Shown here: positions 17,553-26,062 of the stretch, piece after piece
Layout: each line of letters begins with the position of its first letter
How positions within the stretch are numbered: position 1 is the stretch's first letter
Assembly (NCBI GenBank): GCA_041166085.1
Contig: JBEEFP010000056.1
Coordinates: 81,434 to 145,433, forward strand
Source: JBEEFP01 sp041166085
GTDB lineage: Bacteria > Actinomycetota > Acidimicrobiia > Acidimicrobiales > JAFATL01
Direction of reading: 5' to 3'
DNA length: 64,000 bases
The notes under the pieces: model-generated
What the model was told of the DNA's origin: nothing
The model's input: only the letters and a program-made list of their open reading frames with translations
Database searches by the model: none
Position numbers and translations under genes: made by a program

Positions 17553-18566
17553 TCAGTCGATGCGGCGCGCGGCGATCATCGCGGTCATCTCGGTGTCGTC
17601 GAACACTCGATCGGCCGTGGTCCACGTGATCGCATCGAGCCGGCGGAGGAGCCGCCGATCGAAGACCTCCCAACCCCCAACAAGCTGCGCCAAACCCGCA
17701 TCGTCGTAAACCCGCTGGAACTCATCGACCGCGGCGCGGCCGTATGGCACCGTGAGCACGAGGAGTCCGCCGGGACGCGTCAGCTCTCTCATCCGCTGCA
17801 TGGCCACACGATCAGCATCGGCATCTGCGGGAGTGCCGCCGTAAGCCGGGAGTCCGATGTGCTCGACGGTCGAGAGGCACACGACGGCGTCGAACAGCTC
17901 GTCAACCTCCAAGTCCTGTATGGCGCCGACGACGACCTGCAGCTGCGGGTGCGGCAGGGGATATGGGCGAGGGTCGACGGCAGTCACGCGGTGGCCGAGC
18001 GACGCGAGGCTGAGCGACACCAGGCTTTCTGCGGCGCCGACGTCGAGCACGCGACTTCCGGCCGGCAGCTGCCCAAGCATCCCGAAGACGTATGGAACCT
18101 CGGCGATGCGCTCGTTGACACCAAGTACCCGGACGTCGCTCGGTTCGTAGCCGAGCCATACCGGTGGGTTGAAGAACAGGCCTCGTTGCGCAGCGAAGCC
18201 CATCGGCGTCTCCGCGTAGCTGAGGACAGCGGCGATCGCCTCGTCCAGATCCTCCACGTTGCCCTCAGCCAAGCGCCTGACGTGTTCAGGGACCCCAAGT
18301 CCAATGGCTTCGGTCGCGGCGAGGATGTCGGCCAAATAGGTTCCCATGACCTTCGTGGTCTCGGTGGAGATCTCGATGTCGTGGCTCAGCATGTCGGTGA
18401 GGCGATCGTTCCGCGCAATGAGCTCGTTCTCGGCGCGGACGATCTCTTTCCTCGCCACCGCGAGCTCATCGAGGGTGCTGTCCAGCCGGGCCTGGACGCT
18501 CTGGAAGCGCGGGTTGAAGTACCTACGCAGCGGCAGGGATAGAGCAGAGGCAACGCGGCGGAGCAT
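17553..18566 (-). CDS. SAM-dependent methyltransferase with N-terminal coiled coil
   Basis: A 337-residue protein. The N-terminus MLRRVASALSLPLRRYFNPR is basic and amphipathic, followed by a coiled coil to about residue 80. The C-terminal class I methyltransferase has SRVLDVGAAESLVSLSLASL (SAM loop), VTAVDPRPYP (acidic end of strand 2) and FDAVVCLSTVEHIGL. In glycan loci such enzymes often methylate a terminal sugar and can stop chain growth; the coiled coil would suit a length-measuring or tethering role as described for WbdD, though this is inference. ATG at 18566 is chosen; an in-frame extension to 18656 would overlap the upstream gene. Confidence 0.82.
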   Translation of the reverse strand: MLRRVASALSLPLRRYFNPRFQSVQARLDSTLDELAVARKEIVRAENELIARNDRLTDMLSHDIEISTETTKVMGTYLADILAATEAIGLGVPEHVRRLAEGNVEDLDEAIAAVLSYAETPMGFAAQRGLFFNPPVWLGYEPSDVRVLGVNERIAEVPYVFGMLGQLPAGSRVLDVGAAESLVSLSLASLGHRVTAVDPRPYPLPHPQLQVVVGAIQDLEVDELFDAVVCLSTVEHIGLPAYGGTPADADADRVAMQRMRELTRPGGLLVLTVPYGRAAVDEFQRVYDDAGLAQLVGGWEVFDRRLLRRLDAITWTTADRVFDDTEMTAMIAARRID

Positions 18567-18604
18567 CGTTCGCACGGGGTCACGGTAGCGGCCACCCTCC
18601 CCGC

Positions 18605-20431
18605 TCACTCGAACTCGAGCAGCCGCTTCTTGACTCGGGCCGCTGCGTACTCCCAAGTGTGGCGCGACTGCACCTCACTTGCGGCGGCCAACCCTTTGGC
18701 TCGTGCTTCTTCCGGGTGCTCGAAGACGTGCCGCATCAGATGGCGCAGGTGCTCGCTGTCGGGATCAGCCCACGCGAACCCCTCGTAATAGGGGCACTTC
18801 GCCTCCGCCGCTACCAGCGGACGCGTCTGCAAGGGATAACCGATCCCATCGTGGAGGAAGTCGCTCGGTCCGCTCCAGTCAGTGGCGATGGTCGGAAGGC
18901 CCGATGCCATCGCCTCGAGCACCGGCATCCCGAACCCTTCGCCCCGGGTGGGGAGGACGAAGCAATCGGCGGAGCGGTAGAGGCTTCCCATCTGGTAGTC
19001 GGCGAACTCGGGGTTCACCATCACCGCGATCGGCGCTCCGTTCGGGAGCGCCAGCTTGGCGATCTCGTGCTCCACGTCGATGAAAGGATCGCGGTTGAAC
19101 ACGGAGAGCAGGAGCATCACGTCCTCGCTCTCCTTGAACTCCTCCGCGAACGCCTTCAACAGCACCTCCGGGGCCTTCCGCTCGCCCCATTCGAAGACGG
19201 ACAGGAACACGAACCGCTCGGACGGACGAAAGCCCCGGATCTCGGGATGGAAGTAGTCCACATCCACGCCGAGGGGCATGACGCGAATCGGCACCGTGAC
19301 GCCGCTGTTGCGGAATGTCTCGACATTGAAGCTGGCCGGGACCCAGATCTCATCCATGCCGTTGCAGCCGTCGACCCAGTCCTGGGGCAGGCCTGTGACC
19401 TCGAGCATGGTCCAACCGATGCGACGACGACCCACCACCCTCGGGAACGCATCGGCTTGGCAGTACGCCAGCTGCGTGACCGCCGGATCGACCTGCCGCT
19501 TCATGATGTCGGCGATGAGATGGTGGCTGACGGGCTCGTCGACTTCGCCGTAGGCGTTGCGGTACGCGAGGCGGACGCCATCGAAGTGCAATGCCTGCAT
19601 CATCTTCCGCGAATGCAGCGCGTACCCGAGGGGACGGTGCACGACCGAATGCCAGACCGCCTCCGCGTCATAGCGCTCGTGCTCGAGCCAGTCGCCCCAC
19701 TTCCGGTGGAAGACCTTCCGCGACTTCTCGTAGATGGACCAGAAGTCGACCTTGTTCTCTCGGGTGCTGGTGTTGTGGTGGTGGGTGGGACTCACGCCTC
19801 CCGCATACATGACCTTGAAACCAGCGCGAGTAGCGCGAAGGCAGTACTCAGTGTCCTCGAAGTACGCGAACAGATCCTCGTCGAGAACACCGATGGCTGT
19901 GATGCAATCTCGGCGGAGATAGGCGACGGCGAAGACCACACATTCGGCCGGTCGATCGCGGATCGCTTGACGGATGTCGAGCTCCAGCCCACCCATCTGT
20001 TGTCCGTACAGCGAAACAGGGGGCATGTAGCTGCCCAGGTGGTTGATTCGGCCGTCGCCATCGACCAACCGCGTGCCAACGACGCCCGTGCGCTCGTCGG
20101 CGTACGCAGCGTCCTGCAGGTCTCGCAGCCAGGCCGGGTCGTCCACCACGATGTCGTTGTTCATCAAGACGACGTCTTCGTCTGGATGGGTGACAGCGAT
20201 GCCCTGGTTGCAACCCCGAGTGAATCCGAGGTTTCGTTCGTTCTTGATGAGCGTGATCCAGTCGAGGCCTTCGAGGTACTCCGGCGTGCCGTCCGTGCTG
20301 CCGTTGTCGACGATGACTACACGCCAGGCCGGGTGATCGGTGACGCCGCGGAGGACGTCCAGGCACTGGCGCGTATAGGCAAGCGCGTTCCAGGTCAAGA
20401 TCACGACGGCGATCGGCCGACGTTCCGTCAC
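18605..20431 (-). CDS. GT2-GT4 glycosyltransferase fusion
   Basis: A 608-residue bifunctional protein. The N-terminal GT-A half (residues 1-~290) has VVILTWNALAYTRQC, VVIVDNGSTDGT, NERNLGFTRGCNQG, VLMNNDIVVDDPAW and FAYFEDTEYCLR. The C-terminal GT-B half has IWVPASFNVETFRNSG, VFLSVFEWGERKAPEVLL and GEGFGMPVLEAMASGLPTI (E-x7-E). It would add two different sugars with inverting and retaining chemistry respectively. The GTG start overlaps the TGA of the upstream coiled-coil gene by four bases (GTGA). Confidence 0.88.
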   Translation of the reverse strand: MTERRPIAVVILTWNALAYTRQCLDVLRGVTDHPAWRVVIVDNGSTDGTPEYLEGLDWITLIKNERNLGFTRGCNQGIAVTHPDEDVVLMNNDIVVDDPAWLRDLQDAAYADERTGVVGTRLVDGDGRINHLGSYMPPVSLYGQQMGGLELDIRQAIRDRPAECVVFAVAYLRRDCITAIGVLDEDLFAYFEDTEYCLRATRAGFKVMYAGGVSPTHHHNTSTRENKVDFWSIYEKSRKVFHRKWGDWLEHERYDAEAVWHSVVHRPLGYALHSRKMMQALHFDGVRLAYRNAYGEVDEPVSHHLIADIMKRQVDPAVTQLAYCQADAFPRVVGRRRIGWTMLEVTGLPQDWVDGCNGMDEIWVPASFNVETFRNSGVTVPIRVMPLGVDVDYFHPEIRGFRPSERFVFLSVFEWGERKAPEVLLKAFAEEFKESEDVMLLLSVFNRDPFIDVEHEIAKLALPNGAPIAVMVNPEFADYQMGSLYRSADCFVLPTRGEGFGMPVLEAMASGLPTIATDWSGPSDFLHDGIGYPLQTRPLVAAEAKCPYYEGFAWADPDSEHLRHLMRHVFEHPEEARAKGLAAASEVQSRHTWEYAAARVKKRLLEFE

Positions 20432-20868
20432 GCCGCACCGCCGGGCTGCCGGTCCCGCAGCTCGTCGAGCTCGTGCTGCAGCCTGTCGACGTCGCGCTCG
20501 TACCTGCTCCGCAACGCTTCGAGCTCGGTCTCCATACGTTCGTGATGCATGCGCAGTCGCTCGACCAAGTCGAGGGTGGCGTGATTGAAACGAGTCTGCT
20601 GGTCAGCTACCGGCGCGATGTACCACCGCAATGCCCTCCGCACGATCCGTTTCGCGAAGCGCACCGATGGTCCGATGACGGGTCGACCGGAACCGGAGAA
20701 GAACTCGATCTCGATCTTGGCCGGCTCGCGTAGCTTGGCGATGCCGAACTCCGAATCGCCCTCGGCGTGAACGAACACGGGCCCGCTCGCCGTCTTGGAG
20801 CGCGCCGCGCGCGAGAGCGCCGCTTCGACGCGCATCATCATGGTGGGGACATCGGACTCTCGTAGCAT
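20428..20868 (-). CDS. Conserved protein with C-terminal coiled coil, between exporter and glycosyltransferase
   Basis: A 146-residue protein of unknown function. The first ~65 residues are mixed alpha/beta (EFGIAKLREPAKIEIEFFSG). A basic helix follows (RFAKRIVRRALRWYIAPVAD), then QQTRFNHATLDLVERL and a coiled coil (RMETELEALRSRYERDVDRL) to the C-terminus. The RWYIAP-x-QQTRFN segment is common at the N-terminus of proteins in ABC-exported polysaccharide loci. The ATG overlaps the stop of the ATPase gene (TGATG) and the stop overlaps the next GTG, so it is tightly coupled on both sides. It may be a scaffold or chain-length component; this is not shown. Confidence 0.7.
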   Translation of the reverse strand: MLRESDVPTMMMRVEAALSRAARSKTASGPVFVHAEGDSEFGIAKLREPAKIEIEFFSGSGRPVIGPSVRFAKRIVRRALRWYIAPVADQQTRFNHATLDLVERLRMHHERMETELEALRSRYERDVDRLQHELDELRDRQPGGAA

Positions 20869-22091
20869 CACACCGGGACCGTGTCGGAAAGCTCCCACTC
20901 GCCGCCCATGTGGACGTCGCCATACTCGACCGGCAGTTGCGGGTTTTCGAAGACCATGAAGGAGTAGCGCCGATCGTGGCAGTCGTAGACGCGCTTGCCG
21001 TGCTCGGGCTGGAGCGCGACCGAGACGACGTAGCTGCCCTTGAGCAGCGGCAGCCTCGGAATGGAGAACTCGATCACACCAGTCTTACCCAGGGTGAAGC
21101 TGATGCCGGCGTCGGCGGTGCTGTGGCCGTAGACGTGGCTGAGGTTGTCGGCCCGATAGATCTGGAGCACACACGCTGCGTCGGCGATCGGCTCTCGTGC
21201 GGTGTACTTGATCCTGAACGTCATTCGCTCGTCGGTGCGGAAGGCAGGCAGCTCCGTGCCGGTCTGATCCAACATCGACACTTCGACGATCTCGGCCTCC
21301 ATCGAGCCGAACCGGTCTGCTGGTGCCGCCGCGCCGAGGTGCTCGGCCGTGCGGTGGACCTCAGTCAGGTACTCGGCCACGACGTCGTGGGCCTTGCCCA
21401 TCCCTCGGATCTCGCCCTTGTCGAGCCAAATGGCATCGGTACACAGGCTGCGGATGCTGTCGAGGGCATGACTCACGAGCACGATCGTGCGTCCCTGCGA
21501 GCGAAACTCGGCGATGCGCTCGTAGCACCGCATCTGAAACGCCTCGTCGCCGACGGAAAGGACCTCGTCGATCAGGAGGATGTCGGGCTCGACGCTGATG
21601 GCGACGGCGAACGCGAGGCGGGCGTACATACCTGACGAGTAGTTCTTCACCGGCATGTCCATGGAGTCGGCGATGCCGGCGAATTCGACGATGCCGTCGT
21701 AGCGCGCCTCGACGTCCTTCCGGCGCTGGCTCAGCAGTGATCCGGCGAGGAAGACGTTCTCCCGGCCGGTGAGCTCGGGATGGAAGCCGGTCCCGAGCTC
21801 GAGCAGCGACGACATCGTTCCCACCGTCTGCAGCCGCCCCTGGTTCGGCGTGAGGATCCGCGCCATCACTTTCAACAGGGTGGACTTCCCGGAACCGTTG
21901 GATCCGATGATGCCGAGGGTGGAACCCTTCGGCACTTCGAAGCTCACGTCCTGCAGAGCCCAGAACTCCTCGAAGACGTTCCGGCGCGTAAGGAGGCGTT
22001 CCTTCAGGCTGTGCGAACGCTGGTGGTAGATGCGATAGCTCTTCCACACGTTCTCGCACCGAATGGCAACCGGATGCTGCGAGTCGCTCAC
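20868..22091 (-). CDS. wzt: Polysaccharide ABC exporter, ATP-binding subunit with Wzt C-terminal domain
   Basis: A 407-residue ATPase of an O-antigen/teichoic-acid type exporter. Walker A is GIIGSNGSGKST, the ABC signature is NYSSGMYARLAFA and Walker B is DILLIDEVLSVGDE. After residue ~270 comes a beta-sandwich domain (IVEVSMLDQTGTELPAF to the end) like the Wzt C-terminal domain, which recognises the modified end of the glycan before export. The GTG start overlaps the permease stop by four bases, and its stop overlaps the next ATG. Paired with the permease it would move lipid-linked polymer across the inner membrane. Confidence 0.93.
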   Translation of the reverse strand: MSDSQHPVAIRCENVWKSYRIYHQRSHSLKERLLTRRNVFEEFWALQDVSFEVPKGSTLGIIGSNGSGKSTLLKVMARILTPNQGRLQTVGTMSSLLELGTGFHPELTGRENVFLAGSLLSQRRKDVEARYDGIVEFAGIADSMDMPVKNYSSGMYARLAFAVAISVEPDILLIDEVLSVGDEAFQMRCYERIAEFRSQGRTIVLVSHALDSIRSLCTDAIWLDKGEIRGMGKAHDVVAEYLTEVHRTAEHLGAAAPADRFGSMEAEIVEVSMLDQTGTELPAFRTDERMTFRIKYTAREPIADAACVLQIYRADNLSHVYGHSTADAGISFTLGKTGVIEFSIPRLPLLKGSYVVSVALQPEHGKRVYDCHDRRYSFMVFENPQLPVEYGDVHMGGEWELSDTVPV

Positions 22092-22951
22092 ACGATCTCC
22101 GAGAACAAGCGCTGCTGGCGATGGAACACGTAGCCCCCAAGGGCCAGCATGACGACGGCAAAGGCCGACGAGTACGCCAGCAGGCCGAGGGGCACCGGGC
22201 GGTCGAGGATGAGGGCGTTGCGGAAGGCCACGATCGGCCCGGTCATGGGGTTGAGCTCGAGGAGATGGGCGAACGTCGGCCGGTCCTTCACGTAGCTCAA
22301 CGAGTAGATGATCGGGGTTCCCCAGAACCACATCTGCATGAAGATGCCGACGAAGTGGGCGACGTCCCTGTAGAACACGTTGACCGCGGCGAGGAACATT
22401 CCCAGCCCGTACGCGAACGTCGCGACGATGAGCACGATCAGGGGAAGCCACAGAACCTGCACGCCCGGCACGCCCACGAACACCAGCGCGGCGAGCAGCA
22501 GCACGATGAGCTCGAACCCGAAGGTCACCAGGCTCGACAGGACCGCCGTCAGCGGCAGGATGGCCCGAGGGAAGTACACCTTCCGCAGGAGATAGCCCGC
22601 TCCGACGATGCTGCTGGTAGCCGCGCCGACGGAGTTGTTGAACAGGTTCCACAAGGTCAGCCCACAGAAGAAGAACACGGCAAAGGGCACGTCCTTCGCG
22701 TCCGGCACTGGCGAGGCGTGGAGGATGAACTTGAAGATGCAGTAGTAGAGGCCCACGAGCAACAAGGGCGTCGTCAGGGACCAAAGCATCCCGAGCACGG
22801 TGCCGCGGTGCCGCACCTTCAGATCGCGGCGGACCAGGTTCACGACCAGCTCGCGTGCGTTGACGACGTCCCGGACGCCCGACCGCGCTCGCTCGAGGAG
22901 TCCCGGCGGGGTGGACGTTTCCGGCGCGGTTGTGAGAGATCGCACCGACAC
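22088..22951 (-). CDS. wzm: Polysaccharide ABC exporter, permease subunit
   Basis: A 287-residue ABC-2 type permease. A cytoplasmic amphipathic N-terminus with NLVRRDLKVRHRGTVLGMLW precedes six membrane segments, the usual Wzm/TagG layout. Other features are LRKVYFPRAILPL, NVFYRDVAHFVGIFMQMWFW and TPIIYSLSYV. GTG at 22951 (alternative GTG at 22945) is chosen because TAGGGT lies eight bases upstream and the family N-terminus follows. This would be the first gene of the leftward unit wzm, wzt, coiled-coil protein, GT2-GT4, methyltransferase, GT4-GT4. Confidence 0.92.
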   Translation of the reverse strand: MSVRSLTTAPETSTPPGLLERARSGVRDVVNARELVVNLVRRDLKVRHRGTVLGMLWSLTTPLLLVGLYYCIFKFILHASPVPDAKDVPFAVFFFCGLTLWNLFNNSVGAATSSIVGAGYLLRKVYFPRAILPLTAVLSSLVTFGFELIVLLLAALVFVGVPGVQVLWLPLIVLIVATFAYGLGMFLAAVNVFYRDVAHFVGIFMQMWFWGTPIIYSLSYVKDRPTFAHLLELNPMTGPIVAFRNALILDRPVPLGLLAYSSAFAVVMLALGGYVFHRQQRLFSEIV

Positions 22952-23066
22952 GCTGCCCGACCCTACCAAACAGGCGGTCCCAAACGCCGCTCCCGGCGCG
23001 CGAGTATGGAGCCCCTGGGAGCGCCGCGGCGCCCTCGGAAATGGCGGACTCCGAAAGGCAACCCCG

Positions 23067-25100
23067 ATGCCGATCCACACGAACTCGCCTCCATCGCGCC
23101 TTCGCAGATTCAGCCCTCGCCTCTTGGCGTTGCTCATCGCGGCCACCCTCCTGGGCGCAGGCTTCGCCCTGGTACCCCTTCCTTCGATCGCGACCGTGCC
23201 GACGATGCACGTCGACCACGAGGTGCCCGTGTTCGGCACGGGAACCCGGGCAGGCCGGGCCATCGCCGGACACGAGCGGGCCGATTCGTTCCGACTGATC
23301 GGACTGACCTGGACGGGTGAGCCAGGCCCGGTCCGGCTCAGGGTGCACCGCGCCGACGGTTGGGGACCGTGGGAGACGTTCGAGGGCCACTTGGACGACG
23401 CGCCCGATCCGGGCTCGCACGAGGCCGCCCACGGACAACAGAACGGCACCGGTCCCCTCTGGGTCGGCAACGCTGACGGCTATCAGATCGACACGCCGGC
23501 CGGATCGGCGCCGGCGGTGCACCTGGTCCGTAACGGCCGCAGCCGTGTCCGCGTCTCAGCTGCCGGCTCGAAGGCAAACGCAGCGGTCACACCCCCGCCG
23601 ATCAACGGTCGAGGGGCGTGGGGTGCCCGTGCACCCAAGACCACGCCGACGATCGCCCCATCGCTCAAGGTCGGGTTCGTGCACCACACCGCAGGCACGA
23701 ACGACTATTCGGCGGACGACGTGCCGTCCATCCTGCGCGGCATCCAGGCGTTCCACATGGACACCAATGGTTGGGACGACATCGGGTACAACTTCCTCGT
23801 CGACAAGTTCGGTCGTATCTGGGAGGGCCGGGCCGGTGGGATCGACAAGGCGGTCGTCGGCGCGCATGCCGAAGGATTCAACAAGGGATCGACGGGCGTG
23901 GCCGTCATCGGGACGTTCACCACCGACCCGCCGACGCCGGACGCAGTCGGCGCCGTATCGACGATCCTCGGATGGAAGCTTCCGCTCCACGGGGTAGACC
24001 CGTCGGGGACGAGCCAGATGACGTCCGGCGGCAGCGACAAATGGCCGGCGGGAACCGTCGTCACCCTCAACAATGTCGCCGGCCACCGCGACGCGCAGAG
24101 CACCACGTGTCCGGGCCAGTTCCTGTACGACAAGCTGCCACAGATCCGGACGGCGGCGACCCTCCAGGGCGCGGCTGTGACGGCCTATCCCGGCTTCACT
24201 GGCGGGGCCTACGTCGCCGCCGGGCAGCTCGACGGGGACAGCGCCGACGAGATCGTGACCGGCGCTGACGCCGGCGGGGGTCCGCACGTCCGGACATTCG
24301 ACCCGAACGGCATCGCCCGCGGCGGGTTCTTTGCCTACGACGGAGGCTTCCGCGGCGGCGTACGCGTGGCCGCAGGCCAACTCGACGTCAATCCCGTCGA
24401 TGCGGTCCAGGAGATCGTCACCGGCGCCGGCCCCGGGGGTGGTCCGCACGTGCGGACCTTCCGTGAAGACGGGACGCCGCTCGGTTCCTTCTTTGCCTAT
24501 GACGCCGGCTTCCACGGCGGTGTCTATGTCGCGGCCGGCAACGTCGACGGCATCCCCGGGGACGAGATCATCACGGGCGCGGGGGCCGGAGGCGGGCCGC
24601 ACGTGCGGGTGTTCAACTCGTTTGGAACCCCGATCGGAGGGTTCTTCGCCTATTCGGCGGGCTTCACCGGGGGCGTGCGGGTCGCCACCGCCGACGTCGA
24701 CGGCGACGGGGTGGACGAGATCATCACAGGGGCGGGACCCGGGGGCGGGCCGCACGTCCGCGCCTTCAAGCTCGACGGCACCGTTGTCGCCAACTTCTTC
24801 GCGTACGACGCGAACTTCTCCCGTGGCGTCTACGTCGGCGGCGTGACTGCGTCCACCGGACCCGATGGCATCCTGACAGGTGCGGGGGAAGGTGGCGGGC
24901 CGCACGTCCGCGTGTTCTCCGCCAATGGCAGTATCCGGTCCGAGTTCTTCACGTCGGCACCCGACGATGTCTCCGGCGTTCGCCTGAGCGGCGGCAACTT
25001 CGACGGCACCGGTCCCGGCGAGATCGCCACGACGAGCGGACCTCGCGGACTGCCCGTCGTCAAACTGAAGCGCCAGAACGGCGCGCTGCTGCTCGTCTGA
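23067..25100 (+). CDS. Secreted PGRP-type N-acetylmuramoyl-L-alanine amidase with FG-GAP-like repeats
   Basis: A 677-residue exported zinc amidase that would cut the bond between N-acetylmuramic acid and the stem peptide. The order is: N-terminal signal or anchor (LLALLIAATLLGAGFALV), a beta-rich domain with HRADGWGPWETFEG, then the amidase_2/PGRP domain with GAWGARAPKTTP, VGFVHHTAGTNDYS (first zinc His), GWDDIGYNFLVD, WEGRAGG and NVAGHRDAQSTTCPG (second zinc His plus Cys). From about residue 372 six GGGPHV-type repeats run to the end. ATG at 23067 is chosen with AAAGGCA upstream; longer in-frame extensions lack a signal sequence. Confidence 0.9.
   Translation: MPIHTNSPPSRLRRFSPRLLALLIAATLLGAGFALVPLPSIATVPTMHVDHEVPVFGTGTRAGRAIAGHERADSFRLIGLTWTGEPGPVRLRVHRADGWGPWETFEGHLDDAPDPGSHEAAHGQQNGTGPLWVGNADGYQIDTPAGSAPAVHLVRNGRSRVRVSAAGSKANAAVTPPPINGRGAWGARAPKTTPTIAPSLKVGFVHHTAGTNDYSADDVPSILRGIQAFHMDTNGWDDIGYNFLVDKFGRIWEGRAGGIDKAVVGAHAEGFNKGSTGVAVIGTFTTDPPTPDAVGAVSTILGWKLPLHGVDPSGTSQMTSGGSDKWPAGTVVTLNNVAGHRDAQSTTCPGQFLYDKLPQIRTAATLQGAAVTAYPGFTGGAYVAAGQLDGDSADEIVTGADAGGGPHVRTFDPNGIARGGFFAYDGGFRGGVRVAAGQLDVNPVDAVQEIVTGAGPGGGPHVRTFREDGTPLGSFFAYDAGFHGGVYVAAGNVDGIPGDEIITGAGAGGGPHVRVFNSFGTPIGGFFAYSAGFTGGVRVATADVDGDGVDEIITGAGPGGGPHVRAFKLDGTVVANFFAYDANFSRGVYVGGVTASTGPDGILTGAGEGGGPHVRVFSANGSIRSEFFTSAPDDVSGVRLSGGNFDGTGPGEIATTSGPRGLPVVKLKRQNGALLLV
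24181..25080 (+). repeat. Six FG-GAP-like protein repeats in the amidase
   Basis: Units begin near 24190, 24350, 24510, 24660, 24812 and 24965, with F-x-GG-V-x-VA, an acidic DVDGDGVDEI-type loop and TGAGPGGGPHVR. The last unit has lost the glycine cluster. Confidence 0.85.
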
Positions 25101-25106
25101 CGCGCG

Positions 25107-25125
25107 GCGCGGACCTAGGTCGCGC
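25107..25125. terminator. Possible bidirectional hairpin terminator
   Basis: The palindrome GACCTAGGTC (25112-25121) is extended by GCGC on each side, with one bulged G. It lies between the convergent amidase and epimerase genes and includes the epimerase stop codon. No T-run follows, so intrinsic termination is only possible, not certain. Confidence 0.3.
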
Positions 25126-26062
25126 GCGAGCGGAACCAGCGCAGCACCGCGCTGGTGCCTTCCGCCAGCGGGGTCCACGGCTTCCAGCCCAGGTAAGTCG
25201 CAGCCCGGCTCGGATCAATGGACGAACGCTGCAACTCCCCTGGTCGGGCCGGTGCACGCTGAGCTGGCGGCGCCGACGGCACGACCGAGGCCATGAGGTC
25301 GTGGAGCTCGTTGACGCTCGTCTCGATCCCGGTGCCGATGTTGAGCAGGAGTCCGTTACCCCGGACAGCCGCACGCGCGAAGGCGTCGACCACGTCGTCG
25401 ACGTACACGAAGTCGCGCGTCTGGCTGCCGTCGCCGAAGATCGTGCAGGTCTCCCCCGCCAGCAACCGCGCCGCGAAGATGGCGATCACGCCGGCCTCGC
25501 CGTGCGGGTCCTGTCGAGGCCCGTACACGTTTGCCAGTGCCAGCGCGGTGAACTCGAGCTCGTGGAGGTCCCGGTAGGCGAGCAGGTAGTCGCCCACCGC
25601 CTTCTTGGCGACGCCGTAGGGCGACAGCGGGACCTGCGGGTGCGACTCCTTCACAGGCAGGTCGGCCGGGTCCGGCGAGCCGTAGATGGTGCCGCCGCTC
25701 GACGCGAACACCACCTTGGCCGCGCCACCCTGTCTCGCCCCTTCGAGGACGTTGAGCGAGCCGACGATGTTCACCTCGGCGTCGAAGGCCGGCCGCGCGA
25801 CGGAAACCCGGACGTCGGCCTGCGCGGCCAGATGGAAGACCACCTCCGGACGCCGGCGAGCGATGAGGTCGACGACATCGGGGGAGCGGATGTCCGCGTG
25901 ATGGAACGCGAAGTCCTTCTTGGCGCCGCGCGCCTCGGCCAGATTGGCGAGCGAGCCGACCGACAGGTCATCGATCACATCCACCAGGTGCCCTTCGGCG
26001 AGCAGGCGGTCGGTCAGCGTCGAGCCGATGAACCCCGCCCCCCCGGTGACGAGGGCCCTCAC
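25115..26062 (-). CDS. NAD-dependent nucleotide-sugar epimerase (GalE-like extended SDR)
   Basis: A 315-residue extended short-chain dehydrogenase. It has the NAD loop TGGAGFIGSTLTDRL, the acidic VDVIDDLSVG that selects NAD, HLAAQADVRVSVARP, catalytic Ser region FASSGGTIYG and YGVAKK (Y-x3-K). It looks like a UDP-hexose 4-epimerase, but dTDP or GDP sugars are also possible. The GTG start overlaps the stop of the nucleotidyltransferase gene by four bases, and it ends the leftward nucleotide-sugar operon. Confidence 0.87.
   Translation of the reverse strand: MRALVTGGAGFIGSTLTDRLLAEGHLVDVIDDLSVGSLANLAEARGAKKDFAFHHADIRSPDVVDLIARRRPEVVFHLAAQADVRVSVARPAFDAEVNIVGSLNVLEGARQGGAAKVVFASSGGTIYGSPDPADLPVKESHPQVPLSPYGVAKKAVGDYLLAYRDLHELEFTALALANVYGPRQDPHGEAGVIAIFAARLLAGETCTIFGDGSQTRDFVYVDDVVDAFARAAVRGNGLLLNIGTGIETSVNELHDLMASVVPSAPPAQRAPARPGELQRSSIDPSRAATYLGWKPWTPLAEGTSAVLRWFRSRAT

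Noticed and set aside
18659..20545. A 628-codon rightward open frame opposite the GT2-GT4 fusion
   Set aside because: No recognisable domain; it mirrors a well-supported coding frame.
22800..23066. Upstream in-frame extension of the PGRP amidase
   Set aside because: It runs antisense through the exporter permease start and would bury the signal sequence.
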